The notes under the pieces: generated by a model
Told to the model about the DNA's origin: nothing
Seen by the model: the letters and a program-made list of their open reading frames with translations, nothing else
Database searches by the model: none
Made by a program: the position numbers and the translations under genes
Shown here: positions 1 through 7,244 of the stretch, one piece after another
Numbering within the stretch: the stretch's first letter is position 1
Layout of the letters: every line of letters begins with the position of its first letter
Assembly (NCBI RefSeq): GCF_041296385.1
Contig: NW_027183526.1
Coordinates: 186,001-250,000 of the forward strand
Direction: 5' to 3'
DNA length: 64,000 bases
Origin: Aphelocoma coerulescens
Taxonomy: Eukaryota > Chordata > Aves > Passeriformes > Corvidae

Positions 1-1
1 C

Positions 2-634
2 TCTGGAAAATCAATTGTTGCAAGCATTTTTCTACCTCAGTTAAGCTCCTCAATTGCTTTAAAACAGTTAAACAAGTTGGGATGTTGGCTCAGCAAGGAG
101 GTAAATGCCACCTCTACTATGATCAGTGATCTGTTAACCGATGAAGAGGCAGTCAGACATGCCACTTTACAAAATAGAGCTGCCGTTGATTATCTTTTAT
201 TAGCACATGGGCACGGCTGTGAAGATTTTGAAGGATTATGCTGTATGAACTTATCCGATCATTCTGTTTCCATTCACAAACAGCTACAAAACCTAAAGGA
301 TCTAGCTAACCAAATTAGAACAGATGACCCGTCTTGGCTGGACAGTTTGTTTGATGATTGGAGCTTTGCACCTTGGCTAAGGGAACTCTGTAAAATAGGC
401 TTGATTATTCTAGTAGTAATAATTATAGTTTTAGTAGCAGTACCTTGTATGCTTCAGTGTGTGCAAAAAATAACGAGTAGGACTGTATCTAATATCTTAG
501 TTGTTCATCAGAACGGGGGAGATGTTGGGGAAGATGAAACAGGAAAGCCTTATAAATATGATTGCCTAACAAAAGATTCTGGGAATATGAAAACTGTGAG
601 CGACATCGAAATGAAGGCCATCTTTGAGATATAG
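2..634 (+). pseudogene. env: env, 3' part of the unit that begins upstream of the window (window-truncated)
   Basis: The window opens inside env at about residue 243 of the 452-residue frame seen in complete units. The visible part has the second cysteine of the fusion loop, the LQNRAAVD heptad/immunosuppressive-like segment, CX6CC, the membrane anchor and the tail, ending at TAG 632-634. The visible part is intact. The truncation is caused by the window edge, so whether this copy is complete upstream is unknown. Confidence 0.9.
513..522 (+). promoter_or_regulatory. Candidate polypurine tract (plus-strand primer) before LTR 1
   Basis: ACGGGGGAGA lies directly before TGTTGGGGAAG. A G-rich purine run followed by TGT at the LTR 5' edge is the usual betaretroviral layout. 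It lies inside the env reading frame, where it encodes part of the cytoplasmic tail, so env overlaps U3 by about 112 bp. The same tract precedes every other LTR in the array (for example 5783-5792 and 42652-42661). The 5' LTR edge is inferred from this tract and from the TGT..ACA ends, because the left host junction is not visible. Confidence 0.6.
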
Positions 635-928
635 AGTCTTAGTTACTGAACAACTGGAAAACAATGGTATAGCCGGCTGAAGGTAATCCCCTCTTGATTG
701 AACAATACCCTCTGCTTGCAGACAGGTCCAAGGGTCAGAGCAGACCCTACTAGCTCAGCAGAAGGGGTCCAAAGAGTAGTTTTTAGAAGTTAAAATGTAA
801 CACTCTATGGTAATGTAAGAACTCTTATAGGCTGTATGTAAATGCTATAGGATTTGTACCTTGTATTAGATTGGCTACTGAGAATTAGAATATTCACTAC
901 AGAAGATGATTTATTGTATTGTAACAAG

Positions 929-1174
929 CTCCTCGCTCTCTTAACTCCTCTCCTCTTAGTAATGCTCTTCTCCTCTTAGTAACGCTCTTAGTAACTCTCT
1001 TAGTAGCTCTCTTAGTAATGCTCTTCTCCTCTTAGTAGCTCTCTTAGTAACTCTCTTGCTCTTCTTCTTCCTCTTAATTCAGCTCTCCTCTTAGTTTGTC
1101 TCTCTTGCTCTTTACACTCTTAGCTCTCAGCCTCTTGCTCTAGCTCTCTCGCTCACTCTCTCTCCCTCTCTTAC
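929..1174 (+). repeat. Pyrimidine-rich (CTCTTAGTA)n-like degenerate repeat inside the LTR
   Basis: About 245 bp composed almost wholly of CTCTT, CTCTC, TTAGTAA and TTAGTAG words on the plus strand, ending just before the GC-richer R/U5 part. It recurs unchanged in length in all nine LTRs. A contribution to the promoter or the 5' end of the transcript is possible but not shown. Confidence 0.75.
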
Positions 1175-1240
1175 ACCTTGGGCCTGCTTGGAGCTGCAGC
1201 TGGCAGCTCTAAGCAGTGCCCCTGTACCCACGCCCTCTGC

Positions 1241-1246
1241 AATAAA
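1241..1246 (+). terminator. LTR polyadenylation signal AATAAA
   Basis: AATAAA about 110 bp before the LTR 3' end is the expected position for a retroviral R-region poly(A) signal. Equivalent copies start at 6511, 11777, 17047, 22311, 27582, 32852, 38116 and 43380. Each internal LTR can in principle both terminate the unit before it and start the next one. Confidence 0.75.
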
Positions 1247-1357
1247 CTGCATGCTCCAAAGACCTGCTTATAGAGATCTCTCGTCGCCGTCCATCTCCAG
1301 CCGGGCCCGACCGAACCCACACCCTCATCACCATCATCGCCATCAATTTCGACAAAC

Positions 1358-1375
1358 TGGCGCCCAAACGTGAGT
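1358..1375 (+). other. Primer binding site, lysine tRNA type
   Basis: Begins TGGCGCCC, complementary to the 3' end of lysine tRNAs, which is the usual betaretrovirus/ERVK primer class. Copies start at 6628, 11894, 17164, 22428, 27699, 32969 and 38233. The array's final LTR (ending 43493) has no PBS after it because host DNA follows, which identifies that LTR as the true 3' LTR. Confidence 0.8.
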
Positions 1376-1448
1376 GAAGGCCTGATTCAGCTTCTTCCAC
1401 CTGTGAGAGACTTCGCCATGGACGGTAACTAAAAGACCAGTTATAGCC

Positions 1449-1890
1449 ACCTGGAACGTGTCGTGAGCACGGCATACCGTTGCTGCGCAGCGTAAAAGCC
1501 GGAGCTCTATAACTCTGCTGAGGCAGCCCTCGAGCACGGGGAGCCGTTACTTCGTAGCAATTACCTGGAGCTCTCGGAGGGAGGAAATTGCCTGGCAGTC
1601 CTCGAGCACAGACGGCCACTGCTGCGCAGCGGTTACCTGGAGCTCTTTGAGGAAGTTTGCCGTGGTACCCCTCGAGCACGGACACGCTGCTAAGCAGTGC
1701 AGACCGGAGCTCTTAGGAGGGATCCAGCCGCGCGCCCGAGCACAGGCGGGTATTGCTCAGCACCGCCCGCGCTGGAGCTCTGAGTGGAGACACCTGCGAG
1801 GTCCCGAGCACGGAAAGCCGTTGCCAAGCGACGCCTGAAACCGGAGCTCTGAGGAGGGACCCGACAGCAGCGTCCTGAGCGCCGTGTGGA
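1449..1890 (+). repeat. ~68-bp leader repeats, each carrying a small hairpin
   Basis: GGAGCTCT recurs at 1501, 1567, 1639, 1706, 1774 and 1843 (spacing 66, 72, 67, 68, 69 bp), with a partial copy before and after. Each copy also has a CTCGAGCACGG-like block. Between the blocks lies a short hairpin with a three-base loop: 1479-1491 (GUUGC/GCAGC), 1546-1558 (GUUAC/GUAGC), 1619-1629 (CUGC/GCAG), 1685-1699 (CGCUGC/GCAGUG), 1754-1762 (UGC/GCA within GGCGG/CCGCC) and 1820-1832 (GUUGC/GCGAC). Stem bases change in pairs between copies. Packaging, translation or RNA export are possible roles; none is demonstrated. Confidence 0.8.
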
Positions 1891-1950
1891 GAGCCTGGCC
1901 AGCCCCCCACGACGGACTTCTGATTAAGGACCCTGCCCCCTGCGACATCT

Positions 1951-1958
1951 AGGTGAGT
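1951..1958 (+). promoter_or_regulatory. Major 5' splice donor AG|GTGAGT upstream of gag
   Basis: A perfect donor consensus between the leader and the gag ATG, the usual place for the donor of a spliced env message. Copies lie at 7221, 12487, 17757, 23021, 28292, 33562 and 38826. Confidence 0.65.
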
Positions 1959-1974
1959 ATCATACTGGTCAATA

Positions 1975-3339
1975 ATGGGACAAACTCACTCTGCCCATGA
2001 CAGACATCTCTATAAACAACTTAAGTACTTACTAAGCTCCGGTCCAAGTCAATTACCTAAACAGGAGCTAAAAAACCTCTTAGAATGGACTCTGATTAAT
2101 TTCCCAAATGCTGACCGTTCAGCCGTCTTTACAAGAGACTTCTGGGACACAGTTCGGGTTAAACTCTTTAATAATATCTCCCGCCGGGATTGGGCTGCCG
2201 CGGAGCTGGTCCCGGCTTGCAGAGCGCTCGTGGAGCTGTTTGCTGTGAAGGCGCCGCCCGCAGCAGCCACCTCGCCGGGTCCCGCTCCTGCTGCGAGCCC
2301 GCCCCTTGCCGCCGCGAGCCTGCAACCGGGCACGGCCCCCGCCCCGCCGCCGGACCTCACGGCTCCGGTACCCGCGGTCCAGCTGTCTCGTGCCGCCCCG
2401 CCCCACCCCCCCGCGGTCCCTGCACCGGTCACCCCTGCCCCACCGGACTCCACCGCCCCCCCCACCGCCCCCGTCATCTCCACCCCCACGGTCCCGTTAG
2501 TCCCTGCTGTCCCGCCTCTCGCGGCTCCGGTAGCCGCGGTCCGACTGACTCGTGCCGCCCCGCCCCCCGCCCCCGCTGTCCTGGCAGCCGTCACCCCTGT
2601 CCCACCGGACCCTACGACCCCCTCCACCGCTCCCCCCATCCCCGCCCCCCCCATCCCGTTCCTCCCTGCTGCCCCGGCTCCCGCGGTCCCCGCCCTCGGC
2701 TCCAGCGTCTTCGCGGCCCCGTCCCTCGCTCCTCCCACCCCGTCCGCCAGCGCCTTCGCGGCCCCGCCCCCCGCCGATAGCCCCGCGGGGCCAGCGGCTG
2801 CTCCCCAGCCACCTACGGGTCCTACCGCTCCCCTAGCCGCGCCTGTTATGGCTGTAGCCACCATCATAGCCGGCCCCCCGCAAAGCCAGGCGGCGACCCT
2901 TCTTCCAGCCCCCCAGGTCCCCCTCGCCGCCACCGACACGGCGCCGGTGGTGGTCAACGTCCCGTCCGCGTCCGTGGGACACGGAGCGCCCCAGCCCCGC
3001 CAGCTACCTGGTGCCGGCGCTGCAGCGCCTACACAGATGGCTGCTGCCTCTCCCGTGCCTGCCGCTGCTCCAGCCCCGTCTCCTGGCACCGCCGCGCCGG
3101 CAGCCACACCAGCCCAGCCTGCAAACTCCCAGCGGCAGCACGCCGCGGTCCAGCCGCCGACTGGCCCACCGTTCGCCATGGCCCCACCGCAACATACTCC
3201 CGCCGCCTCCACGCCGGCCCTCCCGCCTCCCGCAGCCCCGGGATCGTCTCCTGCCGACGGGACAGCCCTGCCACCTCCCGCTCTCCCCGACACACAGACA
3301 GCGGCCATCACAGTCCGCCACGTTGACCTGATGGCGTAA
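1975..3339 (+). CDS. gag: U1 gag 5' part: matrix plus Pro/Ala-rich region, ended by a premature TAA
   Basis: 454 codons from ATG. Residues 1-90 look like a betaretroviral matrix domain: MGQ start with Gly2 as a myristoylation acceptor, then a helical basic/hydrophobic region. Residues ~95-454 are almost wholly Pro, Ala, Val and Thr. They include a 54-residue tandem duplication (162 bp; DNA copies begin near 2361 and 2523) and two PTAP motifs (163-166, 283-286), which in retroviruses recruit TSG101 for budding. TAA 3337-3339 stops the frame, but the same frame stays open for another 1152 nt, and U4 and U8 have CAA here, so the stop is a recent nonsense change. Matrix assignment rests on sequence pattern, not a search. 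The very GC-rich antisense frame is also open by composition and is not a gene. Confidence 0.85.
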   Translation: MGQTHSAHDRHLYKQLKYLLSSGPSQLPKQELKNLLEWTLINFPNADRSAVFTRDFWDTVRVKLFNNISRRDWAAAELVPACRALVELFAVKAPPAAATSPGPAPAASPPLAAASLQPGTAPAPPPDLTAPVPAVQLSRAAPPHPPAVPAPVTPAPPDSTAPPTAPVISTPTVPLVPAVPPLAAPVAAVRLTRAAPPPAPAVLAAVTPVPPDPTTPSTAPPIPAPPIPFLPAAPAPAVPALGSSVFAAPSLAPPTPSASAFAAPPPADSPAGPAAAPQPPTGPTAPLAAPVMAVATIIAGPPQSQAATLLPAPQVPLAATDTAPVVVNVPSASVGHGAPQPRQLPGAGAAAPTQMAAASPVPAAAPAPSPGTAAPAATPAQPANSQRQHAAVQPPTGPPFAMAPPQHTPAASTPALPPPAAPGSSPADGTALPPPALPDTQTAAITVRHVDLMA

Positions 3340-4491
3340 CCCACGCACGCTCACACTTCTCCAACCACAGCACTGCTCACGGAACTAGCTCCGCCACCGC
3401 CCCCCACGGCTTTCACCTCGCCTTCAATAGAGCCACCCGCACCCCCTCGCCCGCTGCCGCGGAGCCGGTTGCTCGCGGCCCCCCCGCCTCCTCGCCCGCC
3501 ACCGCGGAGATCGGCAGTGCCATCGCCGCCCCCGCCGGGGCCCTCCGGCACCGCACAGCTGTATCCCTCGGCTACCGCCGCCCAGCAACATCCCTCCGCG
3601 CAGCTCAGCCTCGCCTCACAAGCCGCAAACAGGGGGGGAACGGAGGGCAGTGGTGCAGCTCCAGTGGCAGGGAAGACGGAGAGCCGCTCTGCCCGAGCTG
3701 ATGCTTTAAATCTAACACCAGGAAACCCTGAAAAGCAGCCAGATTTGTTTGCAATGAGCCCCAGAGTCCCGCCAGCGAGCGGCTGGGATCTTGCAACCCA
3801 TAAGGAGAAAACGAGTTCTGAGAGTTTGTTAGCGCTACTTTCTGAATCAAAAAATCCTCCAAAGTGCTCAGATTATTCTCAATTAACAGATTGGCATGAA
3901 ATAAGACTCCAAAGCTGTAAAGATGAAAGTCTATTAGCTAAGCCTGTGATAGCTAGCCAACAGCCTGACAGTCCCAAAACGTGGGTTCCCATCCCCACTC
4001 ACGAAATTAAAGAACTAAGAAGGGCTGTAAGAGATAGTGGTATTTGCTCACCGTATCTTAAACAACTGCTAAAAAGTACCCTAAAAAGAACACATCAAAC
4101 CCTAAAACGCATTTTAGATCAACAGAGAGGGGGAGAAGTCCAGGATACACCTCAAAGGAGGTTGAACAAGGCTTTGTATGTTTACAATTTTTTGAATAGC
4201 TCTGCAGAAGAGCCTGATCCCCCCATTTATAGACATTTTTTGAACAACAAAAAAGCAAAACTGAAAGAGCGCCCCCCAGTTTTGATTAAAAATCTAGACT
4301 CAGGAAAAATAGAAGGACCATACAATCTTATAATGTGGGGGAAGGGGTTTGCATGTGTTTCCACAGGTGAAGGAATCAAGTGGGTTCCAGCAAAAAACGT
4401 GAAGCCATACCTCGCATCAAAGCCTGCTGATGCCACCACACCAGCCAGTGACTCTGCAAGTGGAAGCCAGGAAGCAAGCACCCAGACCTGA
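3340..4491 (+). pseudogene. U1 gag/pol 3' part: Pro-rich spacer, capsid N-terminal fragment joined in frame to integrase C-terminus
   Basis: In frame with gag after its TAA and without its own ATG near the start. Around 3976-4075 is a WVPIP...EIKELRRAV...SPYLKQLL segment that looks like the start of betaretroviral capsid. At about 4075-4090 it passes abruptly into a segment with the hallmarks of late integrase: TPQRRLNKALY, NFLN, then the SH3-like DNA-binding domain (GPYNLIMWGKGFACVSTGEG followed by WVPAKNVKPY). All sequence between (most of capsid, NC, protease, RT, RNase H, the integrase zinc finger and DDE core) is missing. A Ser/Thr-rich tail ends at TGA 4489-4491. The join preserves the frame. 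Capsid identity is less certain than integrase. Confidence 0.8.
4351..4367 (+). promoter_or_regulatory. Candidate 3' splice acceptor for env mRNA
   Basis: GCATGTGTTTCCACAG|G is a pyrimidine-led AG within the integrase C-terminal coding sequence, 179 nt before the env ATG; env acceptors commonly lie in late pol. The AG ends at 4366 in U1 and at 9636, 14902, 20166, 25437, 30707, 35971 and 41235 in the other units. Usage is inferred only. Confidence 0.45.
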
Positions 4492-4545
4492 ACTGCGCAG
4501 AATCACCAGAAGAAAGTGATCTGCCAAAAACAGCTCAAGAAAAGA

Positions 4546-5904
4546 ATGGAGTTTTCTCATTTGCGCGCGTGCATGTTGCTTTTATTCTTTTGTTTTAGTT
4601 TTTGTAGTGAAGCTTTACCTGTGAATCAACCAAAGACAAATGTCTGGGTTGCTTTAGCCAAATCCGCAGGCTCCGATACCATCTGTCTATCTGACACAAG
4701 CCCTGACAAACCTTTTTCAACCTGTTTAGTTGGAGTACCTCTTCCAGAAGGTTTTGATAATATTACTCTTGATAAGTATTGGCCATATGACGATCATCAT
4801 GTATCTCCAACTCCCAGCCATAGACACCAAACTTATATTGATAATTCTAAAATTGATAAATCTGACCTTCAAGAGCTAGAAATCCTAGGTTCGTTAACTA
4901 TGGATACCTGCTATTTCTTTCACTTTCAAGGAGAAAACGGTCCCCATTTAAATGTTACCCCATATCACCCAGCTTATAGCAATGTAACTTCTTGGTGTAG
5001 TCAAGTTAAGCTTCTTATATATGACGAACCTCATGCAGATCGTTTTAGCAAACTTCCTATTCGATTCCCCAGAGGAATTTGGCTCATCTGTGGAGACAGG
5101 GCCTGGCAAGGTATACCTTCAAAAATAGATGGTGGCCCTTGTGCTCTGGGACAACTTACAATTATTGCTCCCAGTGTCAAAGAGGTAATCAAAAAGAAAA
5201 GCAGAAAGATCAGATCTTCCTGGGGACATCAGTACGATAGTGACTGTGATAGTGACTTCCACCCTTGGAACTCTGGAAAATCAATTGTTGCAAGCATTTT
5301 TCTACCTCAGTTAAGCTCCTCAATTGCTTTAAAACAGTTAAACAAGTTGGGATGTTGGCTCAGCAAGGAGGTAAATGCCACCTCTACTATGATCAGTGAT
5401 CTGTTAACCGATGAAGAGGCAGTCAGACATGCCACTTTACAAAATAGAGCTGCCGTTGATTATCTTTTATTAGCACATGGGCACGGCTGTGAAGATTTTG
5501 AAGGATTATGCTGTATGAACTTATCCGATCATTCTGTTTCCATTCACAAACAGCTACAAAACCTAAAGGATCTAGCTAACCAAATTAGAACAGATGACCC
5601 GTCTTGGCTGGACAGTTTGTTTGATGATTGGAGCTTTGCACCTTGGCTAAGGGAACTCTGTAAAATAGGCTTGATTATTCTAGTAGTAATAATTATAGTT
5701 TTAGTAGCAGTACCTTGTATGCTTCAGTGTGTGCAAAAAATAACGAGTAGGACTGTATCTAATATCTTAGTTGTTCATCAGAACGGGGGAGATGTTGGGG
5801 AAGATGAAACAGGAAAGCCTTATAAATATGATTGCCTAACAAAAGATTCTGGGAATATGAAAACTGTGAGCGACATCGAAATGAAGGCCATCTTTGAGAT
5901 ATAG
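4546..5904 (+). CDS. env: U1 env: envelope glycoprotein precursor (SU+TM), full-length open frame
   Basis: 452 codons from the first ATG; the frame is open a little upstream, but only GTG precedes this ATG. Residues 1-23 form a signal peptide. SU spans about 24-223 with three N-glycosylation sequons and ends at a dibasic/furin-type RKIR (220-223) within a lysine/arginine-rich stretch. TM has an internal hydrophobic fusion loop between Cys234 and Cys270, LQNRAAVDYLLLAHGHG (298-314), CX6CC (Cys315, 322, 323), two more sequons, an anchor at ~374-396 and a 56-residue tail. Two flanking cysteines around an internal fusion peptide plus CX6CC is the alpharetrovirus-like arrangement. SU is short compared with typical retroviral SU (~200 residues here). 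The last 37 codons overlap the proposed LTR. Function is not shown. Confidence 0.9.
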   Translation: MEFSHLRACMLLLFFCFSFCSEALPVNQPKTNVWVALAKSAGSDTICLSDTSPDKPFSTCLVGVPLPEGFDNITLDKYWPYDDHHVSPTPSHRHQTYIDNSKIDKSDLQELEILGSLTMDTCYFFHFQGENGPHLNVTPYHPAYSNVTSWCSQVKLLIYDEPHADRFSKLPIRFPRGIWLICGDRAWQGIPSKIDGGPCALGQLTIIAPSVKEVIKKKSRKIRSSWGHQYDSDCDSDFHPWNSGKSIVASIFLPQLSSSIALKQLNKLGCWLSKEVNATSTMISDLLTDEEAVRHATLQNRAAVDYLLLAHGHGCEDFEGLCCMNLSDHSVSIHKQLQNLKDLANQIRTDDPSWLDSLFDDWSFAPWLRELCKIGLIILVVIIIVLVAVPCMLQCVQKITSRTVSNILVVHQNGGDVGEDETGKPYKYDCLTKDSGNMKTVSDIEMKAIFEI

Positions 5905-6624
5905 AGTCTTAGTTACTGAACAACTGGAAAACAATGGTATAGCCGGCTGAAGGTAATCCCCTCTTGATTGAACAATACCCTCTGCTTGCAGACAGGTCCA
6001 AGGGTCAGAGCAGACCCTACTAGCTCAGCAGAAGGGGTCCAAAGAGTAGTTTTTAGAAGTTAAAATGTAACACTCTATGGTAATGTAAGAACTCTTATAG
6101 GCTGTATGTAAATGCTATAGGATTTGTACCTTGTATTAGATTGGCTACTGAGAATTAGAATATTCACTACAGAAGATGATTTATTGTATTGTAACAAGCT
6201 CCTCGCTCTCTTAACTCCTCTCCTCTTAGTAATGCTCTTCTCCTCTTAGTAACGCTCTTAGTAACTCTCTTAGTAGCTCTCTTAGTAATGCTCTTCTCCT
6301 CTTAGTAGCTCTCTTAGTAACTCTCTTGCTCTTCTTCTTCCTCTTAATTCAGCTCTCCTCTTAGTTTGTCTCTCTTGCTCTTTACACTCTTAGCTCTCAG
6401 CCTCTTGCTCTAGCTCTCTCGCTCACTCTCTCTCCCTCTCTTACACCTTGGGCCTGCTTGGAGCTGCAGCTGGCAGCTCTAAGCAGTGCCCCTGTACCCA
6501 CGCCCTCTGCAATAAACTGCATGCTCCAAAGACCTGCTTATAGAGATCTCTCGTCGCCGTCCATCTCCAGCCGGGCCCGACCGAACCCACACCCTCATCA
6601 CCATCATCGCCATCAATTTCGACA
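5793..6624 (+). repeat. LTR 2 (between U1 and U2)
   Basis: Same structure as LTR 1, with no difference from it noticed. It is the only LTR between the U1 env and the U2 PBS. Confidence 0.85.
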
Positions 6625-7244
6625 AACTGGCGCCCAAACGTGAGTGAAGGCCTGATTCAGCTTCTTCCACCTGTGAGAGACTTCGCCATGGACGGTAACT
6701 AAAAGACCAGTTATAGCCACCTGGAACGTGTCGTGAGCACGGCATACCGTTGCTGTGCAGCGTAAAAGCCGGAGCTCTATAACTCTGCTGAGGCAGCCCT
6801 CGAGCACGGGGAGCCGTTACTTCGTAGCAATTACCTGGAGCTCTCGGAGGGAGGAAATTGCCTGGCAGTCCTCGAGCACAGACGGCCACTGCTGCGCAGC
6901 GGTTACCTGGAGCTCTTTGAGGAAGTTTGCCGTGGTACCCCTCGAGCACGGACACGCTGCTAAGCAGTGCAGACCGGAGCTCTTAGGAGGGATCCAGCCG
7001 CGCGCCCGAGCACAGGCGGGTATTGCTCAGCACCGCCCGCGCTGGAGCTCTGAGTGGAGACACCTGCGAGGTCCCGAGCACGGAAAGCCGTTGCCAAGCG
7101 ACGCCTGAAACCGGAGCTCTGAGGAGGGACCCGACAGCAGCGTCCTGAGCGCCGTGTGGAGAGCCTGGCCAGCCCCCCACGACGGACTTCTGATTAAGGA
7201 CCCTGCCCCCTGCGACATCTAGGTGAGTATCATACTGGTCAATA
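6625..7244 (+). other. U2 leader
   Basis: PBS 6628-6645, hairpin repeats 6719-7160, donor 7221-7228. Differs from U1 by T for C in the loop of the first hairpin (6756), a change at a CpG that leaves the stem intact. Confidence 0.85.

Larger units (their letters stand above)
523..1354 (+). repeat. LTR 1 (5' LTR of U1), ~832 bp
   Basis: The 3' edge (CGACA) is firm: all units agree up to it, and the last array copy passes there into host satellite. The 5' edge TGTTG is proposed because it follows a polypurine tract and mirrors the 3' end (TGTTG against TGTCG). An AATAAA at 1241-1246 is followed by GCATGCTCC and a short U5, so R probably ends near 1260-1270. Positions 929-1174 are a pyrimidine tract of CTCTTAGTAA-like repeats; similar CT-rich stretches occur near U3/R in rodent IAP LTRs. 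No convincing TATA box with fitting spacing was identified, and the start site is unknown. If the alternative start TGTAACAC at 796 were right, the LTR would be 559 bp. Confidence 0.85.
1355..1974 (+). other. U1 untranslated leader: PBS, hairpin repeats, major splice donor
   Basis: The PBS begins at 1358 after a three-base spacer and reads TGGCGCCCAAACGTGAGT, the lysine-tRNA class (TGGCGCCC core) with an apparent extra A compared with the usual Lys1,2 form. The leader is long and non-coding and is dominated by a ~68-bp repeat array at 1449-1890. A consensus 5' splice site AG|GTGAGT stands at 1951-1958, 17 nt before the gag ATG, and would serve the env mRNA. A second donor-like GTGAGT (1370-1375) overlaps the PBS 3' end. 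Confidence 0.85.

Noticed and set aside
551..558. TATAAATA as the LTR promoter TATA box
   Set aside because: It lies only about 28 bp from the proposed LTR start and within the env tail codons, which would leave almost no U3 and a ~690-bp R.
796..803. TGTAACAC as the LTR 5' edge
   Set aside because: The preceding AGAAGTTAAAA is a poor purine tract and the match to the inverted 3' end is weaker than for TGTTG at 523; kept as the alternative.
1188..1373. Small 61-codon frame across LTR U5 and the PBS
   Set aside because: It begins at a non-ATG codon and covers LTR and primer-site sequence with no protein-like features.
2049..3344. A 431-codon antisense open frame across the gag Pro/Ala-rich region, plus other frames of 60-260 codons there
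   Set aside because: The region is extremely GC-rich and stop-poor in all frames; the antisense product is Gly/Ala low-complexity and has no promoter or homology cue.
3469..4491. Separate gene starting at TTG 3469
   Set aside because: TTG is not a usual eukaryotic start; the frame is simply the continuation of the gag fusion after the TAA, as U4 and U8 show.
4516..4545. Env start at GTG 4516, ten codons upstream of the ATG
   Set aside because: GTG is not a normal eukaryotic start; the ATG at 4546 begins a good signal peptide. A spliced upstream start remains possible but is not supported.
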